Assembly (NCBI RefSeq): GCF_000764205.1
Contig: NZ_JQDZ01000048.1
Span: forward strand, 124,001-188,000
Origin: Thalassotalea sp. ND16A
Lineage (GTDB): Bacteria; Pseudomonadota; Gammaproteobacteria; Enterobacterales; Alteromonadaceae
Direction of reading: 5' to 3'
Length of the DNA stretch: 64,000 nucleotides
A model generated the notes under the pieces. That model saw only the letters and a program-made list of their open reading frames with translations. It had not been told where the DNA came from and did no database searches. Positions 17,207 to 26,078 of this stretch are shown here, piece after piece; within the stretch, counting starts at the first letter, position 1, and every line of letters begins with the position of its first letter. Both the position numbers and the translations under genes were made by a program.

Positions 17207-17665
17207 ATGGCGACGACAGATAATGGCACCTTATCTTTACAGAATTTTTTACCGTATCGTTTATCGGCGTTATCGAACCGCATATCGCAGTCGCTAGCAG
17301 TTAAATACAACAAACGGTTTGGCATCACAGTGCAGGAATGGCGGGTGCTAGCGGCGCTTGGCGAGGAAACCAACCTTAGTGCGGTGACCATCACCAATCG
17401 CATCGCCATGGATAAAGTGGCGGTGTCCCGTGCGGTGAAAAAATTAATCGATAAAGGCTTAGTGATTAAACAGCGGGTTGTTAGCGATAACCGCAGTCAT
17501 CAATTAACGCTGACAGACAACGGCGACAAAATGTATCAGCAGCTAATCCCTATAGCGGTCGAACATGAACAGCAAACCATTGAAACTCTTAGTAAAGATG
17601 AGCAAAAACAGCTGTTAATGCTATTGGACAAGCTAGATAAAGTGCAGCTAAAATTAAAGCAATAG
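17207..17665 (+). CDS. MarR family transcriptional regulator, divergent from hpd
   Basis: A 152-residue MarR repressor. The start at 17207 has AAGG seven bases upstream; the frame stays open back to 17111 but would run over the operator DNA. The winged-helix core is clear: ITVQEWRVLAALGE, then AVTITNRIAMDKVAVSRAVK (recognition helix) and the wing DNRSHQLTLTDNG. Flanking helices form the dimer interface. The adjacent tandem palindromes are probably its own binding sites, controlling both itself and the hpd operon. MarR proteins next to hpd commonly respond to pathway acids such as homogentisate or hydroxyphenylpyruvate; the ligand here is inferred. Confidence 0.88.
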   Translation: MATTDNGTLSLQNFLPYRLSALSNRISQSLAVKYNKRFGITVQEWRVLAALGEETNLSAVTITNRIAMDKVAVSRAVKKLIDKGLVIKQRVVSDNRSHQLTLTDNGDKMYQQLIPIAVEHEQQTIETLSKDEQKQLLMLLDKLDKVQLKLKQ

Positions 17666-17872
17666 TTCATTTTATTTGCTGTCAGTACAATGATTACCGA
17701 CCGTTTTCTTCCTAAAACGACCAAATTAAACAGACAACATTGCTCTGTAAAGAAATAAATACAACCCTCCCTTTCTCCTTAGTTCTTAGCCCTTAAATTA
17801 TCCATTTAACAGCTGAGTCTGGTACTAAGGTGCTAAATAAACTTGCCTGCATTTAACGTATTGTTAGTAGTA

Positions 17873-17898
17873 TTAACCTGAGCTCAAGCTCAGGTTAA
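17873..17898. promoter_or_regulatory. Inverted repeat upstream of hbdH
   Basis: A perfect 12-bp inverted repeat with arms TTAACCTGAGCT (17873-17884) and AGCTCAGGTTAA (17887-17898), two bases apart, 40 bases before the hbdH start. No T-tract follows. It may be an operator, or the end of the marR transcript. Half of the same motif (CCTGAGCT) recurs in other spacers of the window. Confidence 0.45.
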
Positions 17899-17937
17899 CT
17901 ACTCATTTAAACGTTTATTACAGATCAGGAAAATACC

Positions 17938-18720
17938 ATGTTAAAAGGTAAAGTTGCTTTAATCACTGGCTCCACCAGCGGTATTGGTTTAGCCACCGCA
18001 CATGTTTTAGCAGAGCAAGGCATAGATTTAGTCTTGCATGGCTTAATGTCTGAACAAGATGGTGCTGCCTTGGCTGAGGAGTTTGCGGCAAAATACCAGA
18101 TCAACACCTTGTTCGATAATACCGATTTAACCGATGCCGATGCGATCGCCCACTTTATTAATAAGGCCATTGCCAGCCTGGGCTCAATTGATATTTTGAT
18201 TAATAATGCTGGCATTCAGCACACCGAAAATATTGCCACGTTCCCGGTGGGTAAATGGAACGACATCATCGCCATTAATTTATCTGCCGCCTTTCATACC
18301 ATCCAACAGTGCTTACCTGGCATGCAAAAAAATAACTGGGGGCGAGTAATCAATGTTGCCTCAGTGCATGGTTTGGTTGGATCACTGCAAAAATCGGCCT
18401 ATTGCGCAGCAAAACATGGCATTGTTGGCCTCACCAAAGTGGTGGCGTTAGAAAGTGCGGAGCAAGGAATAACCGTGAATGCCGTGTGTCCAGGTTGGGT
18501 GGATACTCCTTTGGTCAATGACCAGATTGCCAAGTTAGCAGAGAAAAACGAGGTGTCGTTTACTCAGGCAAAACACAAGCTGGTCACCAATAAACAAGCG
18601 TTACCCGACATGGCTGAACCGCGACAAATTGGTGAATTTATCTTATTTTTATGCAGTGATAGTGCCCGCTCTATTACCGGTGCCGCGCTGCCAATGGATG
18701 GCGCCTGGACGGCACAATAA
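17938..18720 (+). CDS. hbdH: 3-Hydroxybutyrate dehydrogenase (SDR family)
   Basis: A 260-residue short-chain dehydrogenase that oxidises D-3-hydroxybutyrate to acetoacetate with NAD+. The NAD-binding motif is TGSTSGIG (residues ~10-17), followed by NNAG and the catalytic Ser-Tyr-Lys set in INVASVHGLVGS and YCAAKHG. Features typical of bacterial 3-HBDH are NAVCPGWVDTPLV followed by QIAKLAEKN, and the ending SITGAALPMDGAWTAQ. The product acetoacetate is also released by the nearby fah reaction, so the two loci may feed the same ketone-body pool. An inverted repeat lies 40 bases upstream. A short unassigned spacer follows. Confidence 0.92.
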   Translation: MLKGKVALITGSTSGIGLATAHVLAEQGIDLVLHGLMSEQDGAALAEEFAAKYQINTLFDNTDLTDADAIAHFINKAIASLGSIDILINNAGIQHTENIATFPVGKWNDIIAINLSAAFHTIQQCLPGMQKNNWGRVINVASVHGLVGSLQKSAYCAAKHGIVGLTKVVALESAEQGITVNAVCPGWVDTPLVNDQIAKLAEKNEVSFTQAKHKLVTNKQALPDMAEPRQIGEFILFLCSDSARSITGAALPMDGAWTAQ

Positions 18721-18855
18721 CCGTCCCTGAATGAGCTCACTCTAAAGGCTCCCTGCCTGCCGTGGATAAATACTTCCCGTAAACAGAAGCTTTTCCATCC
18801 ATGGAGCTTCTAAGTTAATTCATCCGTGAATTAAACAGCATAATCGAATAAGTGG

Positions 18856-19819
18856 TTATGCTGTTGGCCTATTGTTGATAAAATTCGCTATGCTCTGATA
18901 GGTTTGTTCACACTCTTCAACCACCAAAGAGTGCAGCAACATATAAGCATGGACCATTCCGTCAAAATGTTGATGTTCCACCTTAACGCCAACATTTTCT
19001 AGGGCATTGACGTAGGCAAAGGCTTCATCTTTCAACGGATCGCAGCCACCACTAAACACTAAGGTATCTGGCATATTGGCGGTAAAATCAGCAAATAGCG
19101 GTGAGGCTTTTTTTACCCGCTCTTCGGTTAAATTTTGTGTTTGGAAATATTGTTGGAAATAATACTGCACTTTATCTTTTTCCAGCAAAAAACCCTGGCC
19201 ATTTTCATCCATTGAGGCAAAGCTCATGGTGTAATCTACGCCAGGGTAAATTAAAATTTGTTTATCAATTTTGAGCGCCTCATTGGTGACACTGTTCATC
19301 GTTAAGGTAGTGCAAATTGCACCGCCAGCACTGTCGCCGACAATATAGATTTGCTCACCATAGTTCATATCAACTAACGCTTGCTGGTAGTGGAGCAATG
19401 CCTGCTGACAGTCATTAATGCCTGCTGGATAAGGGTGTTCTCGCGCCAGTCGATACTCAACGCAAATAACGATACACTGGCAGGCAATGGCTAACCGGCG
19501 ACTGACTGGATCGTACAAATCAATACTGCCACACATATGACCGCCACCGTGAAAGTGCAACAGCACCGGCAATTTTTTATCCGGTGCAGGATGGTAAACT
19601 CTAACGGCAATGTTTTGACCTTCACAATTAAGCTGTTTATCCGTTACCACACTCACTTGTGGACCATCGCCGAGCAACGCCGAGCAACGCCGATAATTTG
19701 TCTAAATTGGCACGGATGATCTCTGGCTCAAACGCGACGTTATTTGCTTTCGCATCCTTAATGGCGATATTGTTATCTGCTGCTTTGGCGGATTTGAAAT
19801 CATCCGTCGGATTGAACTG
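18856..19819 (-). pseudogene. Alpha/beta hydrolase (HSL family), frameshifted by a 10-bp duplication
   Basis: The main frame (18856-19677) encodes 273 residues of a hormone-sensitive-lipase-type esterase: oxyanion motif HFHGGGH, nucleophile GDSAGG, then acid SGGCDPLKDE and a late His in DGMVHAY. It begins abruptly at MLGDGPQVSV. Just upstream on the minus strand the natural N-terminal sequence continues in another frame (to 19819, including AFEPEIIRANLDKLSALLG). Deleting one copy of the tandem 10-mer at 19671-19690 joins both frames exactly as LDKLSALLGDGP. No ATG is seen in the upstream piece before its in-frame stop at 19820-19822, so the original start may be lost too. An internal start at 19677 could still yield a shortened enzyme. 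Confidence 0.75.
19671..19690. repeat. 10-bp perfect tandem duplication causing a frameshift
   Basis: CGAGCAACGC occurs twice in direct succession (19671-19680 and 19681-19690) inside the hydrolase gene. One unit fewer restores a continuous frame. A perfect duplication implies a recent slippage event, or a reversible switch. Confidence 0.85.
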
Positions 19820-19948
19820 TTAAGACCCTGTTTTGGCCTTAAAATGAGCAACGACTATAGCTTACCAATACAGAAGCTCGGTTATGTTGCCGCCAGTGTA
19901 TTAATACTCCCCATTGGCTGGCAAGTATTAGCCTAACTCAGACCTAAC

Positions 19949-21307
19949 TCAGGCAAGATAAGGTAAAGACAATACTGCTTCGACTCCCGAGTGTCCGGCA
20001 GTATTTCTTAATTTTATTGAGCCATTATGATTAAACATGATTTGCTTACATAAGGCCAAGCCGATACCGCTGCCTTTATTTTTGGTGGTGTAAAATGGCA
20101 CAAATAAGTTATCGCTATTGGCAATGCCAGTACCATGGTCAATGATGGCGATATATTGCCATTGTCCTTGTTGGTAACAATTAATGGTGATTATCTTTTC
20201 ATCCTGTGTGGCCATCGCTTCCAGCGCATTTTTAAATAAGTTTATTAATACTTGCTCAAATTGACTTTTATCCGCTGCAACAGTGATAGCACAACTGTCA
20301 TTAATCACTATCTTGCCTTCCGGAAAAAGCGGAGACAGATTTTCAATCAAAGTGGCTAATGCAAATGACGACTTATTCGGTTGTGGTAAATGCGAAAGTT
20401 GACTATAACTGGCGATAAACGTGCTTAGTGAGTCAGCTCTTTCATTAATAATATTGATACCGGCAAGTAATGAGTCGGTATTTATTGGTTCGGATGGTTT
20501 TTGTAACTTGCTTTGCATTGACTGACTAATGGTGGCAATAGGAGTTAATGAGTTATTGATCTCATGGCTTAATACTCGGAGTAAACTTTGCCAGGCTTTA
20601 CGTTCTTTTTCCATCATCAAACGTTCTGCATTGGTAAGCAAATACAGCTGATGACTTTTGCCCTCGCTTAAAAACGGCTCTTTAAATAAAAAGTGCTCGC
20701 CCGTGAGCTGCTGCTGCTGATCAAATTCTATGATGCCAGTTTGTGCTTCAACAATTTTCGCACCTATCTTTAAAGACGTCAGTTCGATATTGGTGTAATC
20801 ATCAACATTGCCTAATACCAGTTTATTGGCGGAAGCATTCGCCATCACCACAAAACCCCGTTCATCGGTTGCCAATACCATGGCATCCATCTGCTCCATG
20901 ATCCGCTCTAAGAGTAACCGCGATTGCTTGGCTTCAAATTTATGCTTCGACAAGGTATCGGCCAGGTTATTAATCAAACCTAACAGTTGTTGAAATGCCT
21001 GGTTGGTATGCAGGCGCCCCCTTAAGGTATAGTCACCATCAATCATCGACTCGATCAAATTTGATAAGGTGCGCACCTGGTATTCTGAATTTTGCTTGCT
21101 GGCAACCACCACAAAACTGCAAAGTAGTAACAAAATGATCAGGATAAAAGCGATCAAATAGGCTGAAATCTGTGCCAAATACAGCGATATTGCGCTGACC
21201 ACAAAACATGGCAAGCAAACCAACAGCACTAATTTATGCAAGTTATCGTCAAGACGATGTTTCCTTTTCGTAAACAATCGCTGCCGCAGTGCATTAATCC
21301 AGTTCAT
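19949..21307 (-). CDS. Sensor histidine kinase, NtrY-like
   Basis: A 452-residue membrane kinase. Two helices (~25-45 and ~50-70) are almost contiguous, leaving little periplasmic sequence, so the signal is probably sensed in the membrane or cytoplasm. A HAMP-like stretch (~75-120) and a PAS-like region (~130-220) follow. The phospho-acceptor is His248 in LSHEINNSLTPIA, the NtrY/NtrB-type H-box. The ATPase domain shows N (FKNALEAM), DHGTGI and GSGIGLALCKQI. Its start overlaps the end of the NtrC-type regulator gene by 14 bases, so the two are translationally coupled. Upstream genes of the same operon encode an ABC exporter, the likely regulatory target. Confidence 0.92.
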   Translation of the reverse strand: MNWINALRQRLFTKRKHRLDDNLHKLVLLVCLPCFVVSAISLYLAQISAYLIAFILIILLLLCSFVVVASKQNSEYQVRTLSNLIESMIDGDYTLRGRLHTNQAFQQLLGLINNLADTLSKHKFEAKQSRLLLERIMEQMDAMVLATDERGFVVMANASANKLVLGNVDDYTNIELTSLKIGAKIVEAQTGIIEFDQQQQLTGEHFLFKEPFLSEGKSHQLYLLTNAERLMMEKERKAWQSLLRVLSHEINNSLTPIATISQSMQSKLQKPSEPINTDSLLAGINIINERADSLSTFIASYSQLSHLPQPNKSSFALATLIENLSPLFPEGKIVINDSCAITVAADKSQFEQVLINLFKNALEAMATQDEKIITINCYQQGQWQYIAIIDHGTGIANSDNLFVPFYTTKNKGSGIGLALCKQIMFNHNGSIKLRNTAGHSGVEAVLSLPYLA

Positions 21308-22667
21308 ACTTACTCAGTCGCCGATAATAACCGCTGCGGCTCAGCCCTAACGACTTAGCGGTTGCGGTGACATTGCCGCGATGAAATTGCAACCGTTTCA
21401 CTAATGCTTTCTTCTCAATGTCATCCATGGTTAAGTCGGGTTGATCAAGCGAATCAATTTTTTCATTGTTGTCGGTTAATACCAGATCACTGGCATCGAT
21501 AAGGTCTTTTTTACAGGTGAATAGTACCCGTTCCATTAAATGGCTGAGTTCACGGATATTACCCGGCCATGGATATTGCTGAAGTTTATTGATGGCAGCA
21601 GTCGAGAGTTGTGGACAAGGACGATGGTATTTAACACTAAACGAGTGTAAAAAATGCCTGGCTAATGCTGCAATGTCTTCAATACGTTCACTCAGTGACG
21701 GCACTCTAATTTGAATAGTATTAAGGCGATAATATAAATCCTGGCGAAAACTTTGTGCTGCAATCGCGGCGAGTAAATCACTATTGGTTGCCGAAATAAT
21801 ACGAACATCTGCATGTTGCGATTTACTGCTACCTACCACCTCAAATCGTTGCTCTTCTAGCACCCGTAATAATTTCGCTTGTTGAGCAATGGGAATATTC
21901 GCCAATTCATCAAGAAAAATAGTGCCTTGTTCCGCCATTTCAAAGCGGCCAATGCGATTTTCTTTGGCATCAGTAAACGCACCTTTAACATGACCAAACA
22001 TTTCACTTTCAAATAAGGATTCAGGAATAGCTCCCATATTTACCGGCACAAATGAGTTTTCGGCACGCCGAGAAACTCCGTGTACATAAGCGGCAAGCAT
22101 GCTTTTTCCGGTACCGTTATCGCCGGTTAACAGGATACTCATATCACTTTTTGCTAAATCATCCAGACTTGCCAATAATTCTTGCATCACCGGAGATTCG
22201 GCAATGATGCCGGCCCGATTTGCAGGATGGGCTTGCGACGTTAATAATTGATTCTGTTGACTGAGTCGTTGCGCTTTTTTATCAATACTTGCCAGCGCAA
22301 GCTGGGTATTGATAGCATTGAGCAGAGACTCGTTTTTCCACGGTTTTTGGATAAAATCTTTCGCCCCTGCCTGCATCGCCTCAACCGCGATATCAATCGT
22401 TGCCCAACCGGTCATCACAATAATAGGAATGGTTAAATCAACGGCGTTAATGGCGGCAACTAACTGCAAGCCTTCTGCTCCGGATGTGGTGTCTTGCTGA
22501 AAGTTCATATCGAGCAAGACCAAATCAACCGTTTGCGTGGTTATATTCTCCAGCGCCGCCTGTGGCGTTGTTACCGCCACAATATCAAAGCCCTCTTCGG
22601 CCAGTACATATTTCAAACTGGCGAGGATATTAATATCATCATCAGCAATTAAGATTTTTTTAGTCAC
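21294..22667 (-). CDS. Sigma-54-dependent response regulator, NtrC family
   Basis: A 457-residue enhancer-binding activator. Receiver domain residues 1-120 with phospho-acceptor Asp53 (LVLLDMNF). AAA+ domain ~155-380 with Walker A GDNGTGKS (182-189), the sigma-54 contact loop GAFTDA (229-234), Walker B GTIFLDELANI and the arginine-finger region RQDLYYRLN. Fis-type HTH at ~425-455 (GNVTATAKSLGLSRSGYYRR). It can therefore activate only sigma-54 promoters, and a good one lies upstream of the exporter gene 27335 with a palindrome at enhancer distance. It pairs with the downstream NtrY-like kinase. A 155-base gap with a small hairpin (22700-22716) precedes it. Confidence 0.95.
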   Translation of the reverse strand: MTKKILIADDDINILASLKYVLAEEGFDIVAVTTPQAALENITTQTVDLVLLDMNFQQDTTSGAEGLQLVAAINAVDLTIPIIVMTGWATIDIAVEAMQAGAKDFIQKPWKNESLLNAINTQLALASIDKKAQRLSQQNQLLTSQAHPANRAGIIAESPVMQELLASLDDLAKSDMSILLTGDNGTGKSMLAAYVHGVSRRAENSFVPVNMGAIPESLFESEMFGHVKGAFTDAKENRIGRFEMAEQGTIFLDELANIPIAQQAKLLRVLEEQRFEVVGSSKSQHADVRIISATNSDLLAAIAAQSFRQDLYYRLNTIQIRVPSLSERIEDIAALARHFLHSFSVKYHRPCPQLSTAAINKLQQYPWPGNIRELSHLMERVLFTCKKDLIDASDLVLTDNNEKIDSLDQPDLTMDDIEKKALVKRLQFHRGNVTATAKSLGLSRSGYYRRLSKYELD

Positions 22668-22822
22668 TTGAAATAAAACTTCCTAAATCAAATTGTTATC
22701 CGCTGTTCACCAGCGGTGATAAACGTTAAGAAAACCAAGATTCGCCTAATAAAAGCAAGAATAGCACATAACATTATTCATGCATGCGCTATTATTTTCG
22801 TGCTTTATACCCTGCTCTATGG

Positions 22823-25246
22823 TTATTCGTAACGTAATGCTAAGCTAGGCTCCATCTTCACGGCGCGTTTAGTTGGCGCAAAGATCGCTAACATCACTAT
22901 CATTGATAACGCTACCACAACAACAAACGCCAGCCCGAAATAGAAAGACACCGGGAAAAGTTCTTCGGTAAACTTATGAAAACCAAACGAGATCAAGGCA
23001 AAACATACTAACGCTAACCCTAGTCCGATGATCAGTTGCCTGGCGCCTTGTTTTAAAAACATCAGGATAATATTGTTATCACTAGCACCGACAGCTCGTC
23101 TTATGCCCACTTCATGGGTGCGTTGTGCCACCGAATTTGCGGTTAAGCCGTAAATGCCCACCATGGCCAATAACAAAGCAAAGCAACCGGTGCCAAAAGT
23201 AACGTTTGACATCATCCGCATTGAATCACGCATTAGATCACGATTTTTTGTCGCCAGCTGTACCGAGTAATTCATTTCAATGGAACGGTCGGTGTTAAAC
23301 ATTGCCTGATAAAAAATCTCTTCTGCGTTTAAAGTGTGCGGTAAAATTCGATAATAGACGATTTGAAAACTATTGAAGAATTGCAAACCTGACAAATATA
23401 TTTCATCGGCGCTGTCTAATTGGCTAAATAACGTGCTTGGGTTCATCCGATCAGTGACCACGCCGACAATGAATACTTTTTCCTGTTTGTCATCAATATT
23501 AATTTGAAAACTCTTTTCCAGCACCGATTCACCCGGCCAATAACGGTTAGCCATTGACTGGCTGATCAATGCCGTTTTACGATTACCGGCTTTATCTAAG
23601 TGGGAAAATTGTCGGCCAGCGACTAAATTGATACCCACGGTTGCCGTGTCACCGATTACGGTTAAGGTATCTATTTTAGGTTTATCTTCTTCGGTGGCAT
23701 AATCCACGCCTTCTAGCGTTACCACAGCCCCAGGACTCCAATTATTTGCCAACACATCCACCACTTGTGGATGTTGCTTAATTTGCTCTTGCAAAGATTG
23801 ATACAACGCCCGTTGCTGCTCTACTGCCGGGTATTTTTTCTCCGGAATAGTCATTCGTGCGGTCATCACATCCTGATAGTTATCGCCCATTTCAATATTG
23901 ATGAATTTATGCGCAATAAAGCCAGAAACCGAGCCAATTAACATCAGAGTTGCCACCAAAAAGATTTGTGCGGTCACTAAAATTTTCGATATGCGCCCAG
24001 ACTTTTTGCTTTGCGCGCCACGAGTACCGTCTCTTAATGTGGTATTAATGTCTTGTCTTGCTGAGCGCCATGCCGGTAAAAATGCGGCTAATAAAATGGT
24101 CAGCACAGTGAACGCAACCGCCATCAACAGAGTTTCAACATCCATGCCCCAATGCCACCAAAAAGCACCGCCATCGGGCATCCAGGAACGTAACACAATT
24201 TCGGTATAATCAAGCGCGGCGCCCACCAATAGCAAAGACAATACCCCGCCCACGGTTGAGATAATGATACCTTCCCACATCAATTGACTGACCAAACGAG
24301 AAGTTGTGGCGCCAAGTGCGGCCCGAATGGCGGTTTCTTTTTGCCGTTCAATAGAACGGGCCAGTAACAAGTTACCGACATTGATACAGGCAAGCAGTAA
24401 AATCAGCCAGGCAATACCATTGATGAAGGCAAAAATTGTGCTGCCTTGCCCGCCGGTTTGAGCCATTTGAAAGCTTAATAATCGCGTACTCTTTTCCATT
24501 TCAGGCAGATCATAGAGTTTGACATTTTGTTGATATAACTGGTTAACGGCCTGGCCTAATTCTGCTTCGGCCTGCTCAATTGTTGCACTTGACTTAATTC
24601 GGGCATAGGCATTAACGTACTCACTTAGTTCGGCGCTTGCATTGAAGATATCGTCGCTCATAGGTAACCACACTTCCGATGTATTTGGAAAACGATAACC
24701 TTGTGGCATGACGCCAATAATACCGGTGATTTCACCATTAAGTGTCATCGTTTTTGCTAATACATTTTCATCACCATTGAGCTCGCTTTGCCAGGTTTCA
24801 TAGCTAATTAAGGCAACAGGTTCCGCACCGACTAAGGTATCTTCTGGTTGAATGGTGCGCCCCAAAATTGGCCTGGTTCGGCTAAATTCGAAAAAGCCGC
24901 TGCGCACATAACTGCCTGAAATATTTTTTCCAGACTGCTGCACTGAAATGCGAATGTCTCTGTCGTCATAAATACCAAATTCAGCAAATGTCGATAAGCC
25001 TTGTTTCACCTGATTGAATTCATCGGCGGTAATGGGGTTGTAATTGCCATCAAAGAGTACCGAAACAGATTTTGCCGTGTCGCCTTCTGGCAAAGGTAAT
25101 GGTTTATAGACAATGGAGTACAAAAATGAAAAAGTGAATAAGCTTATCGACAAGCCACCAATTAATACCGCCAATGTCATCGCGGTAAATTTGGGCTCTT
25201 TAAACAACAACCTCAACGCGTATTTAATATCTATTAGCATCGACAT
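22823..25246 (-). CDS. ABC transporter permease, MacB/FtsX type with duplicated core
   Basis: An 807-residue permease. It starts with a helix (~20-45), then a MacB-type periplasmic domain (~50-260), three helices (~270-400, including LLLACINVGNLLLARSIERQ), a second helix plus periplasmic domain (~420-680), and three more helices at the C-terminus (GIYGLTANSVAQRTHEVGIR just after one of them). This duplicated FtsX layout is known from large ABC permeases that work in mechanotransmission or export of peptides, lipids or toxic compounds. It follows the ATPase gene by five bases and is co-encoded with an HlyD-type adaptor, making a tripartite efflux system. The substrate is not readable. Confidence 0.92.
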   Translation of the reverse strand: MSMLIDIKYALRLLFKEPKFTAMTLAVLIGGLSISLFTFSFLYSIVYKPLPLPEGDTAKSVSVLFDGNYNPITADEFNQVKQGLSTFAEFGIYDDRDIRISVQQSGKNISGSYVRSGFFEFSRTRPILGRTIQPEDTLVGAEPVALISYETWQSELNGDENVLAKTMTLNGEITGIIGVMPQGYRFPNTSEVWLPMSDDIFNASAELSEYVNAYARIKSSATIEQAEAELGQAVNQLYQQNVKLYDLPEMEKSTRLLSFQMAQTGGQGSTIFAFINGIAWLILLLACINVGNLLLARSIERQKETAIRAALGATTSRLVSQLMWEGIIISTVGGVLSLLLVGAALDYTEIVLRSWMPDGGAFWWHWGMDVETLLMAVAFTVLTILLAAFLPAWRSARQDINTTLRDGTRGAQSKKSGRISKILVTAQIFLVATLMLIGSVSGFIAHKFINIEMGDNYQDVMTARMTIPEKKYPAVEQQRALYQSLQEQIKQHPQVVDVLANNWSPGAVVTLEGVDYATEEDKPKIDTLTVIGDTATVGINLVAGRQFSHLDKAGNRKTALISQSMANRYWPGESVLEKSFQINIDDKQEKVFIVGVVTDRMNPSTLFSQLDSADEIYLSGLQFFNSFQIVYYRILPHTLNAEEIFYQAMFNTDRSIEMNYSVQLATKNRDLMRDSMRMMSNVTFGTGCFALLLAMVGIYGLTANSVAQRTHEVGIRRAVGASDNNIILMFLKQGARQLIIGLGLALVCFALISFGFHKFTEELFPVSFYFGLAFVVVVALSMIVMLAIFAPTKRAVKMEPSLALRYE

Positions 25247-25251
25247 AGTTT

Positions 25252-25989
25252 CTACCCCACCGCCAATTCAACCGGTTGAACATTATGTTCAGACCCTGCC
25301 TGATGATTGATACTGTCTTTAATTAACTGGCCGTCGAACATCTCTAAACAACGACTGGCGCGTTGCGCCGATGCCGGATCATGAGTCACCATGCAGATAG
25401 TCGCGCCATCTTGATGAAGCTGGTCAAACAACTGCAACACCGCTTCGGCATTTTTCGAATCTAAATTACCGGTAGGTTCATCCGCTAAAATGATTGCCGG
25501 ATCGTTCACCAGCGCTCTGGCAACTGCGACACGCTGTTGTTGACCTCCGGATAATTGTGCTGGGTAGTGATTTTTACGATGTGCCATTTCGACTTTTTCG
25601 AGTACATCATTCACTTTTGACTCTATCACCGTTTTCGCTAAGCCAGTTTGATAGGTTAATGGCAACATCACATTTTCAAACACGGTTAAATCTGAAATCA
25701 AATTAAATGATTGAAACACAAAGCCTATTTGTTGGCTTCGTATTTTTGCTCGCTGGTTCCGCGTCAACGATGATGCATCTTCTTCCGCCAGTTGGTAATC
25801 GCCCGTGGTTGGTGAATCGAGCAAACCCAGTAACGACAGCAGTGTTGATTTACCGCAACCTGATTGACCACTCAATGAAATGTATTCGCCTTTGTTGATT
25901 TGCAAGTTAATGCCATTTAAGGCGCGGGTTTCGATTTCTTCAGTTAAAAAGGTTTTGCTTATATTTTTTAAGCTAATTAATGCTGTCAT
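25252..25989 (-). CDS. ABC transporter ATP-binding protein (MacB/LolD type)
   Basis: A 245-residue ATPase of the export-type MacB/LolD/FtsE group. Walker A is SGQSGCGKST, followed by the Q-loop FVFQSFNLI, the signature LSGGQQQRVAVARA and Walker B AIILADEPTGNLDS. The switch His is in MVTHDP. The motif order and the short length without membrane segments show it is a separate nucleotide-binding subunit powering the adjacent large permease. The gene is second in the operon, 89 bases after the adaptor gene and five before the permease gene. Confidence 0.95.
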   Translation of the reverse strand: MTALISLKNISKTFLTEEIETRALNGINLQINKGEYISLSGQSGCGKSTLLSLLGLLDSPTTGDYQLAEEDASSLTRNQRAKIRSQQIGFVFQSFNLISDLTVFENVMLPLTYQTGLAKTVIESKVNDVLEKVEMAHRKNHYPAQLSGGQQQRVAVARALVNDPAIILADEPTGNLDSKNAEAVLQLFDQLHQDGATICMVTHDPASAQRASRCLEMFDGQLIKDSINHQAGSEHNVQPVELAVG

Positions 25990-26078
25990 TATTCTGCTCC
26001 ATTATTATCGGCGGCTTATAGCGCCAATGATCTGTTATCGGTGTTAAACCAAGTTGGTTAAATACGCTTATGTTTGAA

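Noticed and set aside
19844-19936. 30-codon ORF (MSNDYSLPIQKLGY...) between the broken hydrolase and the kinase gene
   Set aside because: One hydrophobic segment and an ATG, but no Shine-Dalgarno and no recognised family. Could be a gene remnant; not supported enough to list.
22700-22716. CCGCTG/CAGCGG hairpin before the NtrC-type gene, considered as a terminator between exporter and regulator
   Set aside because: Short stem with no T-tract on the minus strand; it may be a weak attenuator but cannot be called a terminator.
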